This document shows, piece by piece, positions 20,279-31,796 of a stretch of DNA of 64,000 bases; the stretch's first letter is position 1; each line of letters opens with the position of its first letter. The notes below the pieces were generated by a model, which was given only the letters and a program-made list of their open reading frames with translations, was not told the DNA's origin and made no database searches. Made by a program: the position numbers and the translations under genes. The stretch comes from Sideroxydans sp. (GTDB taxonomy: Bacteria; Pseudomonadota; Gammaproteobacteria; Burkholderiales; Gallionellaceae), in the NCBI GenBank assembly GCA_016124455.1, contig WGNQ01000001.1, forward strand, positions 1-64,000, read 5' to 3'.

Positions 20279-22288
20279 TTATTCCACCATGATGCTGATG
20301 ACCAGCTTGCGGCCGATGCCCACCACCGGCCACGACAATCGCATGGTCACCGCCTGCATGATTTTTTCGAATCCGGCTTCCGATTGCGACACGCTGAAAC
20401 AGGGTGCACTATGCAGCATTGCAGGACTGCTGGCTGACAGCGTCAGCTTACCCCCCAGCACTTCGTCCAGCAGCTCGATTTCCCGGCATGCCGCCAACTG
20501 GTGAAACTGGCCGAAACCACCGGTAACCTGCCCGCCCACCTTGAAACAGCCTGCCGGGCCGTCGCAACTCGGCATCGCCAGGTTCAGCTCGACCTCGAAT
20601 ACGCCGCTATGCTCGCCGTCGAACTGGTACTCGACGCTCAGCACATTGCCCTGCAAGGTAATCTGTTTGCGGATCGTTCCTCCAGCCTGTCCGGAGATGA
20701 AAGCAGCCTGTGCGCCCTTGGTCTCGGGCAGCGGCTGGTAACTCAGGAGTCCTGCTTCACGGGCATTTTCGGCATGCAGACGATCCATGAACAGCGTGCG
20801 GCGGTGCGCATCCGTCGCCAGGTCTTCCGGCCGGATTTCGTGCTTGAAGCTGACGCGCTCATGCGGATTGGCAATTCCTTCCGCCTGCTGTGCGCCGTTC
20901 TGGCTGACCCCGACCTTGCGGTGGTAATGTTCAGCCTGGCGCGCCAGGGTGTCGGCAAAGTTGTGGTTGAGCGCATAGGCATCCAGCTCGCACAGGCTGG
21001 CCGAACCATCGTCCATGACCACCGCCTGCAGCACACCGTTGTTGAGGAATATTTCCTCGCATCCGTCGAGGTCGATATCCGCTGCCGCGCGCGGCGGACG
21101 CGGGGCAACCCGGTCGAGCAGTCCTTCCAGTTTGACGATGGCGTTGTATACGGCACGCCGCAAGTGCGGCAGGTACAGCCCGCCGAACAGGCCGTGCCAA
21201 TAGGCATCATTGGCCTGCGCCTCATACAGCGCTTCGCGCATTTCCACGGTCTGCTTTTTTTCCGGCAATGCAGCGTAGCGTGCGGACAGCTGCAACATGC
21301 GCTTGTGCATCCAGTTCGATTCGGGATAGCGGCTGAAAAAGTTGCGCCAGATACCGCCACGCAGGAATGCCTTGTTTTCGTCGTAATGCCCCTGATGCTT
21401 GATTCCCTGCACCAGGTCGGCAAAGCGGTGGGCGGCTGGTGCGGGCAGTGTCCACTCGTTCATCTCGATATAGGAGGTCGTCGGCAGGTAGACCACACCA
21501 TGCGTCCTGGCACTGGCGTGATAGTCGCTGTAGCGCATCGGCTTGATCACGTCGGAAGCCAGCACGCCCTCGATGAAGTCGGTCAGCCAGCCCTTTTCAT
21601 AAACCCACTCGTAGGTTTCCGGCCAGATGCCGAATTTCTCGATGTCGTCGAAATACACTGCCGCATTGTTGCTCTCGCCGGCCAGGCTTTCCAGATAGCG
21701 CACCGCATCGTCTGCAGGCGAAAACGGCAAACGGTAACGCAATGCTTCGGAGATCGGGTACATGTCGAGCGTACGCCCGTCTTCCTCGGTGCTGAAATAA
21801 CCGGTCAGTTCGGCATTCTCCTTGCCGGCGCACAGGAAGTGGTAATCGTCCACCGTGACGTACTGCACGCCACAGTCGGCCAGCGCCGGCACCACCGAAG
21901 AATCCCATACGCGCTCGGTCAGCCAAGCGCCACTCGGGCGCTGGCCCAGCGTTTCCTCGAGGCGGTCGGACATGCGGTTGATCTGGCCGATGCGGTCGCG
22001 TACCGGGATCGCCGCCAGCACGGGTTCGGTATAGCCCGCACCGAACAGTTCGGCCTGGCCGCGCGCCACCATTTCCTGCAGCAGCCCGATGTCGTCCGGG
22101 TAGTGCTGCAGCAGGTAGTCGTAGAGCCAGCCGCTGATGTGGATGGCGAAATGGAAGGCCGGGAAGCGGTGCATCATGTGCAGGAATGGCTGGTAGCAGC
22201 GGCGGTGCGCATCATCCAGTACGTGCGGGAAATTTCCCACCGGCTGGTGTGCGTGAACTCCAAGCAGTAAGGCAACCGATTTCGACAT
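20279..22288 (-). CDS. GH57 alpha-amylase / 4-alpha-glucanotransferase
   Basis: A 669-residue GH57 enzyme of the 4-alpha-glucanotransferase layout (about 660 residues in the Thermococcus type). The conserved regions are visible: HAHQP at 12-16, GYTEP at 85-89, the nucleophile Glu125 in WLTERVW, and the acid/base Asp214 or Asp215 in VYFDDIEKFGIWPE. The C-terminal beta-sandwich (DUF1926-like) fills the remainder. It should disproportionate or hydrolyse alpha-1,4-glucans in the cytoplasm; no signal peptide. It lies 45 bp after a second GH57 gene of a different subgroup and abuts the ROK kinase. Confidence 0.9.
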   Translation of the reverse strand: MSKSVALLLGVHAHQPVGNFPHVLDDAHRRCYQPFLHMMHRFPAFHFAIHISGWLYDYLLQHYPDDIGLLQEMVARGQAELFGAGYTEPVLAAIPVRDRIGQINRMSDRLEETLGQRPSGAWLTERVWDSSVVPALADCGVQYVTVDDYHFLCAGKENAELTGYFSTEEDGRTLDMYPISEALRYRLPFSPADDAVRYLESLAGESNNAAVYFDDIEKFGIWPETYEWVYEKGWLTDFIEGVLASDVIKPMRYSDYHASARTHGVVYLPTTSYIEMNEWTLPAPAAHRFADLVQGIKHQGHYDENKAFLRGGIWRNFFSRYPESNWMHKRMLQLSARYAALPEKKQTVEMREALYEAQANDAYWHGLFGGLYLPHLRRAVYNAIVKLEGLLDRVAPRPPRAAADIDLDGCEEIFLNNGVLQAVVMDDGSASLCELDAYALNHNFADTLARQAEHYHRKVGVSQNGAQQAEGIANPHERVSFKHEIRPEDLATDAHRRTLFMDRLHAENAREAGLLSYQPLPETKGAQAAFISGQAGGTIRKQITLQGNVLSVEYQFDGEHSGVFEVELNLAMPSCDGPAGCFKVGGQVTGGFGQFHQLAACREIELLDEVLGGKLTLSASSPAMLHSAPCFSVSQSEAGFEKIMQAVTMRLSWPVVGIGRKLVISIMVE

Positions 22289-22333
22289 ACTTTATCTTCC
22301 TTGGCTAGACGAGAATAACGCTTTTTCCTGGAT

Positions 22334-24082
22334 TCATTCGGTGCCGCGGCGCATGGTACCACCCATCGCCACATCGCCACCCTGCCCGACACTGATCGGA
22401 TGCTGCACTTCCACCGGCACCGGCAGGTTAAGCAACTGGTAAAGGTTCGCCAGATTGAGGCGGTACAGCCGGTCAAACGATTGCACGCTGACCCCGGGAT
22501 TGTAGTCACCGAACCACCAGAACCAGTCGGAACCTTCGCAGATGCCAAGCTGCTGTTCGGCGCGACGCTGCTCCTCTTCGTTCAGGCGGCCGCTGTTGAT
22601 CACCCGGTCATAGCTGGTTTTTGCCGCACACAACAGATCCCAGGCGTGGTTCTTGTCCGCCATGCCGATCCAGGTGCTGAACGTGCCATATACCCAGCTG
22701 CCCGCCACCATTGCCGGCAGGCTGCCCGGCTCCAGCGCGATACGCCCCTTCTCCCTGGCACCTTTCGGCGCGGCGCCGAGTTTATCGGCGCATTCGGCAA
22801 ACGTGGCGGTGCGGATGTAAGGATGGTGCTCCAGCGCTTCGTACAGTTCGGACAGGAAGTAGTAACCGTTGTAGGGATAGTATTCCCAGGCGTTTTCGCC
22901 ATCGAGAATCACACTCACCACCGGCTCTTCTTCGTGATTGCTGTGGTGGCGGATTTCTTCCAGCGAGCGGATGAAATCATTCACCGCATCGCGGCCATGC
23001 CACTTGGTGTATTCAAAGCCGATCTTGTCGGACAGCCGGTCATCGCGGAAGAAACACAGGATTTCCCCATTCTCGGTCAGGCAGCGGTAGGGCCGGTACA
23101 GATAATCCACCCGCTCCGGCATGCCGTCACCGTGAATGCGGCGCAGGCTGTTGAACAGCACGGTTTCGCCGCTGGCGGTCCACTCGCAGCCATGCGCGGC
23201 GAGCACCCCCGCCGCGGGCAGCGAAATGCCCCCTTCGCCCGGCCACATGCCGTGCGGCTTGCCGCCGAAATGCTGGCGATAATTTTCCAGCGCTTTCTCC
23301 ACATGCACGCCGGCACGCTCCCTGCCGCCGGGATAACGCGGTGTCTTCGGCAGCTCGGCTTGCGGCATCGCTTCGCGCGCGCTGTCGAAATCGATCAGCA
23401 ACGGCAGAATGGGATGGTAGTAAGGCGTGGTGGAGACCTCGATCTGGCCATTGTCCTGCAGCTTGCGGTAGCGCGGAATGATGCCCACGATCAGCCTGCC
23501 GATCAATTCGAACAGCTGCTTCCGCTCCGCATACGTGAACTGGCATTCCTTGGCCATCAGCTGCGACACCAGTTCTTCGCTGCGGCGCACACTTTCACCC
23601 ATCCACGTCAGGTGATACCAGACCAGCAGGTCGGCAAGGTATTGCGGGGACAGGTAACTCAGTTGCAGTTCGTTGACCGTATCCAGCATCATGAACATCT
23701 GGTGCAGGCGGCTGTATGCCGGGAACGGCGCAATCATGTTGTTGTGATTGCTGCGGAAACAACTATCCAGCAAAGAACGGCGCTGCTCCAGCGTCAGCTT
23801 GTCCATATCCGGCAATGCCAGCATCGCCAGCAACGGGTCGCGCATTTCGCCGCTGGCGAACTGCTGGCCATAATCCACCAGCTGGTCGATCAGCGACGGC
23901 ACGAAATTCAGCACTGCCCTGGCACCAGGATGCTGCTCCAGATGATGGGCCATGTCGGTGTAATCCTTGATCGCATGCAGGTAAGTCCAGGGCAGTTCGA
24001 ATTCACCGGTCACACGATTGCGATAGTCCGGCTGGTGCATGTGCCAGCACAGGATCAGATGAAGCTTTGCGGGAGTACTCAT
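22334..24082 (-). CDS. GH57 alpha-glucan hydrolase (amylopullulanase-like subgroup)
   Basis: A 582-residue GH57 enzyme, clearly a different subgroup from its neighbour. The motifs are CWHMHQPDYRN near residue 12, a nucleophile Glu in MWPGEGGIS near 280, and an acid/base Asp in LDGENAWEYYPYNG near 394, as in the COG1449 alpha-amylase/pullulanase line. No signal peptide; probably cytoplasmic glycogen or maltodextrin degradation. Start ATG at 24082 (MSTPAKLHLIL); twelve extra codons upstream lack conservation. Located 71 bp after glgC in the same transcription unit. Confidence 0.9.
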   Translation of the reverse strand: MSTPAKLHLILCWHMHQPDYRNRVTGEFELPWTYLHAIKDYTDMAHHLEQHPGARAVLNFVPSLIDQLVDYGQQFASGEMRDPLLAMLALPDMDKLTLEQRRSLLDSCFRSNHNNMIAPFPAYSRLHQMFMMLDTVNELQLSYLSPQYLADLLVWYHLTWMGESVRRSEELVSQLMAKECQFTYAERKQLFELIGRLIVGIIPRYRKLQDNGQIEVSTTPYYHPILPLLIDFDSAREAMPQAELPKTPRYPGGRERAGVHVEKALENYRQHFGGKPHGMWPGEGGISLPAAGVLAAHGCEWTASGETVLFNSLRRIHGDGMPERVDYLYRPYRCLTENGEILCFFRDDRLSDKIGFEYTKWHGRDAVNDFIRSLEEIRHHSNHEEEPVVSVILDGENAWEYYPYNGYYFLSELYEALEHHPYIRTATFAECADKLGAAPKGAREKGRIALEPGSLPAMVAGSWVYGTFSTWIGMADKNHAWDLLCAAKTSYDRVINSGRLNEEEQRRAEQQLGICEGSDWFWWFGDYNPGVSVQSFDRLYRLNLANLYQLLNLPVPVEVQHPISVGQGGDVAMGGTMRRGTE

Positions 24083-24153
24083 AACAAACAATTTTCTTTC
24101 AAGGCAACACGAATCCACACCCGATTAATTCCGGATACGTACCCGATGGTGTT

Positions 24154-25440
24154 TCAAAGAGTCTGGTGGCGATTCTGGCCCAGCATTTCCGGGGTAATCA
24201 GGGTAATGCCCTTGTCTGACACGTAGAAACGCTCCCTGTCCTGATCCTGATTGACGCCCACCTGCAGGCCAGCAGGGATAACGCAGCCCTTGTCCACAAT
24301 GACGCGCTTGAGCACCACGTTCTCGCCGATCTCGACCCGGGGCAGGATGACGCTGTCCTCGACCACGGTCTGGCAGTTCACCCGCACATCGGAAAACAAT
24401 ACCGAACGGCGCACACTGCCGCCGCTGATGATGCAACCGCCGGACACCAGCGAATCCACTGCCATGCCGCGGCGCCCTCCATCTTCGTCGAACACGAACT
24501 TGGCTGGTGGCAGCTGCTCCTGATAGGTCCAGATCGGCCAGTTCTTGTCATATACATTAAGGTCTGGCACCACCTTGGTCATTTCCATGTTGGCTTCCCA
24601 GTAGGCATCCACCGTCCCCACATCGCGCCAGTAGGAATGCGAGTTGCGCTCGCCGACACAACTGCTTTCGAAATGGTGGGCAAACACGCGATAGCGCGAA
24701 ATCAGGTAAGGAATGATGTCGTGGCCGAAATCGTGGGTCGAATGCGGATCGTAGGCATCGCGGATCAGCTGCTCGTACAGGAACTGGGTGTTGAATACGT
24801 AGATCCCCATGCTGGCCAGCGCATGGGTCGAACTGCCGGGCATCGGCTTGGGCGATGCCGGCTTTTCGTCGAAGGCCACGATGCGATCCTTGTCGTCCAC
24901 CGTCATTACCCCGAACGCCGAAGCCTCGGCCAGCGGCACGCTGATGCAGGCGATGGTCATGTCGGCCTGGTCGCGCACGTGGCCGGCCAGCATCTTGCCG
25001 TAGTCCATCTTGTAGATATGATCGCCGGCCAGAATGACGATGTACTGCGGATTGTGCGAGCGCAGAATGTCGATGTTCTGGAACACCGCATCGGCGGTAC
25101 CTTTGTACCACTCCTCCTGGATGCGCTGCTGCGCCGGCAGCAATTCGACAAACTCGTTGAACTCGCCGCGCATGAAGCTCCAGCCACGCTGGATGTGCTG
25201 GATAAGGCTGTGCGATTTATATTGGGTAACGACGCCGATGCGGCGGATGCCGGAATTGATGCAATTGGAAAGAGGGAAATCGATGATGCGGAATTTGCCG
25301 CCGAATTGAACTGCCGGTTTGGCGCGCCATTTGGTCAGGTCTTTCAGGCGGGAGCCGCGACCGCCTGCCAGTATCAAGGCCACAGTGTTCTTGGTCAGTA
25401 CACTGATGAAACGCGCCGAAGTGGTATCTTGCTGTAACAT
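24154..25440 (-). CDS. glgC: Glucose-1-phosphate adenylyltransferase
   Basis: A 428-residue ADP-glucose pyrophosphorylase, the committed step of glycogen synthesis. The nucleotidyltransferase signature [15 protein letters not shown] is at about 22-36, [20 protein letters not shown] follows, and a C-terminal left-handed beta-helix carries repeated hexapeptides ([26 protein letters not shown]). The allosteric N-terminus is present. It is divergent from glgB across 167 bp and leads the glgC-GH57-GH57-ROK unit. Confidence 0.97.
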   Translation of the reverse strand: MLQQDTTSARFISVLTKNTVALILAGGRGSRLKDLTKWRAKPAVQFGGKFRIIDFPLSNCINSGIRRIGVVTQYKSHSLIQHIQRGWSFMRGEFNEFVELLPAQQRIQEEWYKGTADAVFQNIDILRSHNPQYIVILAGDHIYKMDYGKMLAGHVRDQADMTIACISVPLAEASAFGVMTVDDKDRIVAFDEKPASPKPMPGSSTHALASMGIYVFNTQFLYEQLIRDAYDPHSTHDFGHDIIPYLISRYRVFAHHFESSCVGERNSHSYWRDVGTVDAYWEANMEMTKVVPDLNVYDKNWPIWTYQEQLPPAKFVFDEDGGRRGMAVDSLVSGGCIISGGSVRRSVLFSDVRVNCQTVVEDSVILPRVEIGENVVLKRVIVDKGCVIPAGLQVGVNQDQDRERFYVSDKGITLITPEMLGQNRHQTL

Positions 25441-25494
25441 GCTCGTTCTCCTCTGGATGCGGCGCCCCCAGCTGGATGGGGATTCATGGTAGCA

Positions 25495-25500
25495 ATTATA
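25495..25500 (-). promoter_or_regulatory. glgC -10 candidate
   Basis: The minus strand reads TATAAT at 25500-25495, 55 bp upstream of the glgC start. The region where a -35 would lie (about 25517-25523) falls inside a 17-bp palindrome, so a protein bound there could block this promoter. Confidence 0.5.
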
Positions 25501-25511
25501 ATCGATTTTAC

Positions 25512-25528
25512 TTTAACTTTAAGTTAAA
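25512..25528. promoter_or_regulatory. 17-bp palindrome between glgC and glgB, candidate operator
   Basis: TTTAACTT and AAGTTAAA are perfect inverted repeats about one central T. The site lies mid-way in the 167-bp divergent glgC-glgB spacer and overlaps the expected -35 of glgC. It is a good candidate operator for joint control of both arms; the regulator is not identifiable here. Confidence 0.6.
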
Positions 25529-25570
25529 CAGGTACGCGTAGAATTGTGGCTGCCAAAACGAACTGAACCA

Positions 25571-25576
25571 TATAAT
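25571..25576 (+). promoter_or_regulatory. glgB -10 candidate
   Basis: A perfect TATAAT lies 31 bp before the glgB start codon. No convincing TTGACA is found 16-18 bp upstream, which hints at an activator or another sigma factor. Confidence 0.5.
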
Positions 25577-25607
25577 CGGTAACGGACAGACAACAACTAG
25601 ACGAACG

Positions 25608-27788
<2,181 letters not shown>

Positions 27789-27797
27789 AGGAAAAAC

Positions 27798-29435
27798 ATG
27801 TCGCAGTTGACCACTTCTCCCGCATGGCAGGCACTGGCAACACACCACAGGACAATCGCATCACAGCACATGCGCGAACTGTTCGCCAGCGACCCGCAGC
27901 GCTTCGAGAAATTCTCGCTGCAATTCGAGGATATCCTGCTCGACTACTCCAAGAACCGCATCACCGATGAAACCATGGCGCTGTTGCTCGGGCTCGCGCA
28001 ACAGGCTGACATTGCGGGCTGGACGGAAAAAATGTTCAGCGGCGAGAAGATCAACTTCACCGAACGACGTGCCGTCCTGCACACTGCATTGCGTGGCCAG
28101 CAACCGGTGTACGTCGACGGCGAGGATGTCATGCCCGGGGTGCGCCGCGCGCTGGCACACATGCGCGAATTCTCGGACGCGGTGCGCAGCGGCAGCTGGC
28201 GCGGCTACAGCGGCAAGGCCGTCACCGACGTGGTGAACATCGGCATCGGCGGCTCCGACCTCGGCCCGGTGATGGTAACCGAAGCGCTCAAACCGTATTG
28301 CGGCGTGCCGCGCGTGCACTTCGTATCCAATGTGGACGGCGCGCAGATCGCCAATACGCTGCAACAGCTGTCGCCGCAAACCACGCTGTTCATCATCGCC
28401 TCCAAGACATTCACCACGCAGGAAACGCTGACCAACGCACATACCGCGCGCAACTGGTTCCTCGCCGAAGCGCAGGACGAGGCGCATATCGCAAAACATT
28501 TCGTCGCGCTCTCCACCAACGCATCGGAAGTCGGGAAGTTCGGCATCGACACCGATCACATGTTCGAATTCTGGGACTGGGTAGGCGGACGCTATTCGCT
28601 GTGGTCGTCGATCGGCCTGTCGATCGCGCTGGCGGTCGGCATGGATAATTTTGAGCAACTGCTGGCCGGCGCGCATGCAATGGATGAACATTTCCGCCAT
28701 GCGCCACCGGACAAGAACATGCCGGTGATCCTCGGCCTGCTCGGCATCTGGTACAACGATTTCTTCGGCGCGCAAAGCCAGGCCATCCTGCCCTACGACC
28801 AGTGTTTGCATCGCTTTCCCGCCTACTTCCAGCAAGGTGACATGGAAAGCAACGGCAAGCGTACCGACCGCGACGGCAACACCGTGGATTACGCCACCGG
28901 TGCGGTGGTCTGGGGCGAGCCCGGCACCAATGGCCAGCATGCGTTCTACCAGCTGATCCACCAGGGCATGCCGCTGGTGCCCGCCGACTTCCTGGCGCCC
29001 ATGGAAACCCATTATCCGCTGGGCTCACACCATCCCATCCTGCTATCCAATTTCTTCGCGCAGACCGAAGCGCTGATGAAAGGCAAGACCGCGGACGAGG
29101 TGCGCGCCGAACTGGAAAGCGCCGGCATGCGCGGCGACGATCTGGAACGGTTGCTGCCGCACAAGGTATTCCCCGGCAATCACCCGACCAATTCCATCCT
29201 GTTCCGCAAGCTCACGCCGTACACGCTGGGCTCGCTGATCGCGCTGTACGAACACAAGATATTCGTGCAAAGCGTAATCTGGAACATCAACGCCTTCGAC
29301 CAGTGGGGCGTTGAACTGGGCAAACAGCTGGCGCAGAAAATCCTGCCCGAACTCACGGGCGGGCAAACCATAAGCTCGCATGATGCCTCGACCAACGGCC
29401 TGATCAATCATTACAGACAGCAGCGGGCCGGCTGA
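27798..29435 (+). CDS. pgi: Glucose-6-phosphate isomerase
   Basis: A 545-residue Pgi of normal length. Conserved blocks include [28 protein letters not shown] (the family signature), [24 protein letters not shown] (catalytic His), and [18 protein letters not shown] at the end. It links fructose-6-phosphate to glucose-6-phosphate and so feeds glycogen synthesis; placement 9 bp after glgB argues for co-expression. Confidence 0.97.
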   Translation: MSQLTTSPAWQALATHHRTIASQHMRELFASDPQRFEKFSLQFEDILLDYSKNRITDETMALLLGLAQQADIAGWTEKMFSGEKINFTERRAVLHTALRGQQPVYVDGEDVMPGVRRALAHMREFSDAVRSGSWRGYSGKAVTDVVNIGIGGSDLGPVMVTEALKPYCGVPRVHFVSNVDGAQIANTLQQLSPQTTLFIIASKTFTTQETLTNAHTARNWFLAEAQDEAHIAKHFVALSTNASEVGKFGIDTDHMFEFWDWVGGRYSLWSSIGLSIALAVGMDNFEQLLAGAHAMDEHFRHAPPDKNMPVILGLLGIWYNDFFGAQSQAILPYDQCLHRFPAYFQQGDMESNGKRTDRDGNTVDYATGAVVWGEPGTNGQHAFYQLIHQGMPLVPADFLAPMETHYPLGSHHPILLSNFFAQTEALMKGKTADEVRAELESAGMRGDDLERLLPHKVFPGNHPTNSILFRKLTPYTLGSLIALYEHKIFVQSVIWNINAFDQWGVELGKQLAQKILPELTGGQTISSHDASTNGLINHYRQQRAG

Positions 29436-29476
29436 ACATTTGCATCATTGTAATAACATGACGCTATAATCAGACC

Positions 29477-30316
29477 ATGAACCTCGACGACAACGACATA
29501 CAGAAAATGCTGGCAGGGGTAAAAATACCCCCCTGCCCCGCCTTGCTGCTGGAAGTCATGAAAGAGGCCAAACGGCCCGATGCAGCGATTGAGCGGATAG
29601 CGCAACCGATCAAGCGCGATGCGGGCATGGCTGCCGCACTGCTGAAACTCGCCAACTCGCCGCTGTACGCCAGGGGTGCCCGGATTACCTCGGTCAACCA
29701 GGCGCTGTCGGTACTCGGCATGAAAGTCACGGTCAACCTGCTGAACAATGTGGCGCTGATCCAGAGCATGGCGAACGACCCACCCAGCTTCGAGAAATTC
29801 TGGGAACGGTCGTCGCTGGGCGCCACGGTTTCCGCCAGGCTGGCCAAGAAGCTCAACGGCATTTCACAGGACGATGCCTACATCACCGGCCTGTTCCACG
29901 ACTGCGGCATTCCCGTGCTGATGCGTACCTATCCCGACTACCGCGAAGTAATGACCGCCCGCGCCAAAGGAGGCAAGGCTGTCTATGAAGTCGAAGACGA
30001 GGTCTACTCCACCAACCATGCCGTGGTCGGCAGCATGATGGCACGCAGCTGGTTCCTGCCGGACAACGTCAGCAAGGCCATCCTGTATCACCACGACAAA
30101 ACCATCTATACCATTCCCGGCAGCCACGTCACCACTGAAATCATCCGCCTGATCGGTGTCGTGCACATGGCGGAACTGGTTGTTGATGAACATTTCTGCC
30201 AGCATTCGCCGGACTGGGAAGCGGTTGCTGCCGACGTACTGCATTATTTCGACATGTCCGAACAGGATTTCTCCGAACTGAAAGACGACACGCTGGACTG
30301 GCTGAACCAGGAATAA
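29477..30316 (+). CDS. HDOD-domain signalling protein
   Basis: A 279-residue stand-alone HDOD protein (HD-related output domain). Typical text is IPPCPALLLEVMKEAKRPDAAIERIAQPIKRDAGMAAALLKLANSPLYA and LLNNVALIQSM; an HD-like LFHDCGIPVLM is retained. HDOD proteins bind nucleotides or act as scaffolds in motility, cell-cycle and c-di-GMP circuits rather than hydrolysing c-di-GMP. It sits between pgi and glgA, 41 bp after pgi and 31 bp before glgA, so it is probably made together with glycogen enzymes. A regulatory role in storage metabolism is an inference from this position. Confidence 0.9.
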   Translation: MNLDDNDIQKMLAGVKIPPCPALLLEVMKEAKRPDAAIERIAQPIKRDAGMAAALLKLANSPLYARGARITSVNQALSVLGMKVTVNLLNNVALIQSMANDPPSFEKFWERSSLGATVSARLAKKLNGISQDDAYITGLFHDCGIPVLMRTYPDYREVMTARAKGGKAVYEVEDEVYSTNHAVVGSMMARSWFLPDNVSKAILYHHDKTIYTIPGSHVTTEIIRLIGVVHMAELVVDEHFCQHSPDWEAVAADVLHYFDMSEQDFSELKDDTLDWLNQE

Positions 30317-30347
30317 CCGCCCGCAATTGGGCACACCGGTATCCCGC

Positions 30348-31796
30348 ATGCATATACTTTTCGTCACGTCGGAAATCTATCCACTCATCAAAACCGGCGG
30401 CCTCGCCGATGTCAGCGGTTCGCTGCCGCTGGCGCTGCGGAAACTCGGCGCCGATGTACGCGTACTGATACCTGGCTACCCGTCCGTCCTGGAAAAATTG
30501 CAGCATACCAAGGTGCTGGCGGAATTCCCGTCACCAGCCGGCAATACCGCCCCCGCGCGCCTGCTGTCCGCCGTCATGCCGGATACCGCCCTGCCGCTGC
30601 TGGTACTGGACTGCCCGGTACTCTACAACCGCTCCGGCGGTCCCTACCTGGCACCGACCGGCCGCGACTGGCCGGACAATGCGCAGCGCTTCGGCTTTCT
30701 CAACCAGATCGGCGCACTGCTTGCCGGCTCCGCCACGCCGCTGTCCTGGCGCCCCGATGTCGTGCACTGCAACGACTGGCAGAGCGCACTGATCCCGGCT
30801 CTGCTGCATTACTCGCATGCCGCGCATGCAAGGAGCGTGGTATCGGTACACAATCTCGCCTTTCAGGGAAATTTTGACGCGCAATGGATACCCAGGCTCG
30901 GCCTGCCAGCGGCAAGCTACCAGATGCATGGCGTCGAGTTCTACGGCCACTTCTCGTTCCTGAAAGCTGGCCTCTACTATGCCGACAAGATCACCACGGT
31001 CAGCAGGACATACGCGGCCGAAATCCAGACGCCGGAATTCGGCTGCGGCATGGAAGGATTGCTGCAGGAGCGCCATGCCGACCTGGCCGGCATCGTCAAC
31101 GGCATCGACGACGACTGGAACCCGGCGCGCGACAGCCACCTGCAAAAGACCTACGACTACCGCACGCTGGGCAACAAGGCAGCCAACAAGCTGGCATTAC
31201 AACAGGAACTCGGGCTGGAACCCGACGCCGATGCACCGCTGCTCGGGCTGGTGAGCCGCCTGACGCACCAGAAAGGCATCGACCTGGTGCTGGACTGCGT
31301 CCACGACCTGCTGCAGGATGGCGCACAACTCGCTGTACTCGGCACGGGCGAGACGCAATTCGAACACAGCCTCAATCAACTGGTACGCCGGCATCCCGGC
31401 AGGGTCAGCGCCACCATCGGCTATGACGAAGGCCTGGCACATCGCGTCATCGCAGGCAGCGACATTTTCCTGATGCCGTCACGTTTCGAACCGTGCGGTC
31501 TCAGCCAGATGTATGCCATGGCTTATGGCACACCGCCGGTGGTGCGCCGCACAGGTGGACTGGCCGACACCGTAACCGACTGCAATGCCGCCGCATTACG
31601 GGATGGCAGCGCGACCGGTTTCGTTTTCGAACAGGCTGGGGCCACGGAATTGCTGGGTACGATACGACGGGCACTGTCTGTTTACCGCACCCCGGAAACA
31701 TGGAACGCCCTGCAGTCAAGCGGCATGCAACGCGATTTCAGCTGGCAGCATGCTGCCGAACAATACCTCGCGGCCTACCGCTCAGCCATGGCCTAA
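30348..31796 (+). CDS. glgA: Glycogen synthase (ADP-glucose type)
   Basis: A 482-residue GT5 synthase. The ADP-glucose motif KTGGLADV begins at Lys15. FEPCGLSQMYAMAYGTPPVVRRTGGLADTV near the C-terminus is the second conserved KTGGL-like block. It elongates alpha-1,4-glucan from ADP-glucose. ATG at 30348 gives the standard MHILFVTSE start; a TTG seven codons earlier is unlikely. Its stop codon overlaps the stop of the convergent glgP gene by three bases. Confidence 0.97.
   Translation: MHILFVTSEIYPLIKTGGLADVSGSLPLALRKLGADVRVLIPGYPSVLEKLQHTKVLAEFPSPAGNTAPARLLSAVMPDTALPLLVLDCPVLYNRSGGPYLAPTGRDWPDNAQRFGFLNQIGALLAGSATPLSWRPDVVHCNDWQSALIPALLHYSHAAHARSVVSVHNLAFQGNFDAQWIPRLGLPAASYQMHGVEFYGHFSFLKAGLYYADKITTVSRTYAAEIQTPEFGCGMEGLLQERHADLAGIVNGIDDDWNPARDSHLQKTYDYRTLGNKAANKLALQQELGLEPDADAPLLGLVSRLTHQKGIDLVLDCVHDLLQDGAQLAVLGTGETQFEHSLNQLVRRHPGRVSATIGYDEGLAHRVIAGSDIFLMPSRFEPCGLSQMYAMAYGTPPVVRRTGGLADTVTDCNAAALRDGSATGFVFEQAGATELLGTIRRALSVYRTPETWNALQSSGMQRDFSWQHAAEQYLAAYRSAMA

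Noticed and set aside
20501-24226. Two long plus-strand open frames (589 and 608 codons) opposite the GH57 genes
   Set aside because: Both are opposite well-supported GH57 enzymes with catalytic residues; the antisense translations show no family.
27861-29012. A 383-codon minus-strand frame opposite pgi
   Set aside because: Antisense shadow of a conserved Pgi sequence.
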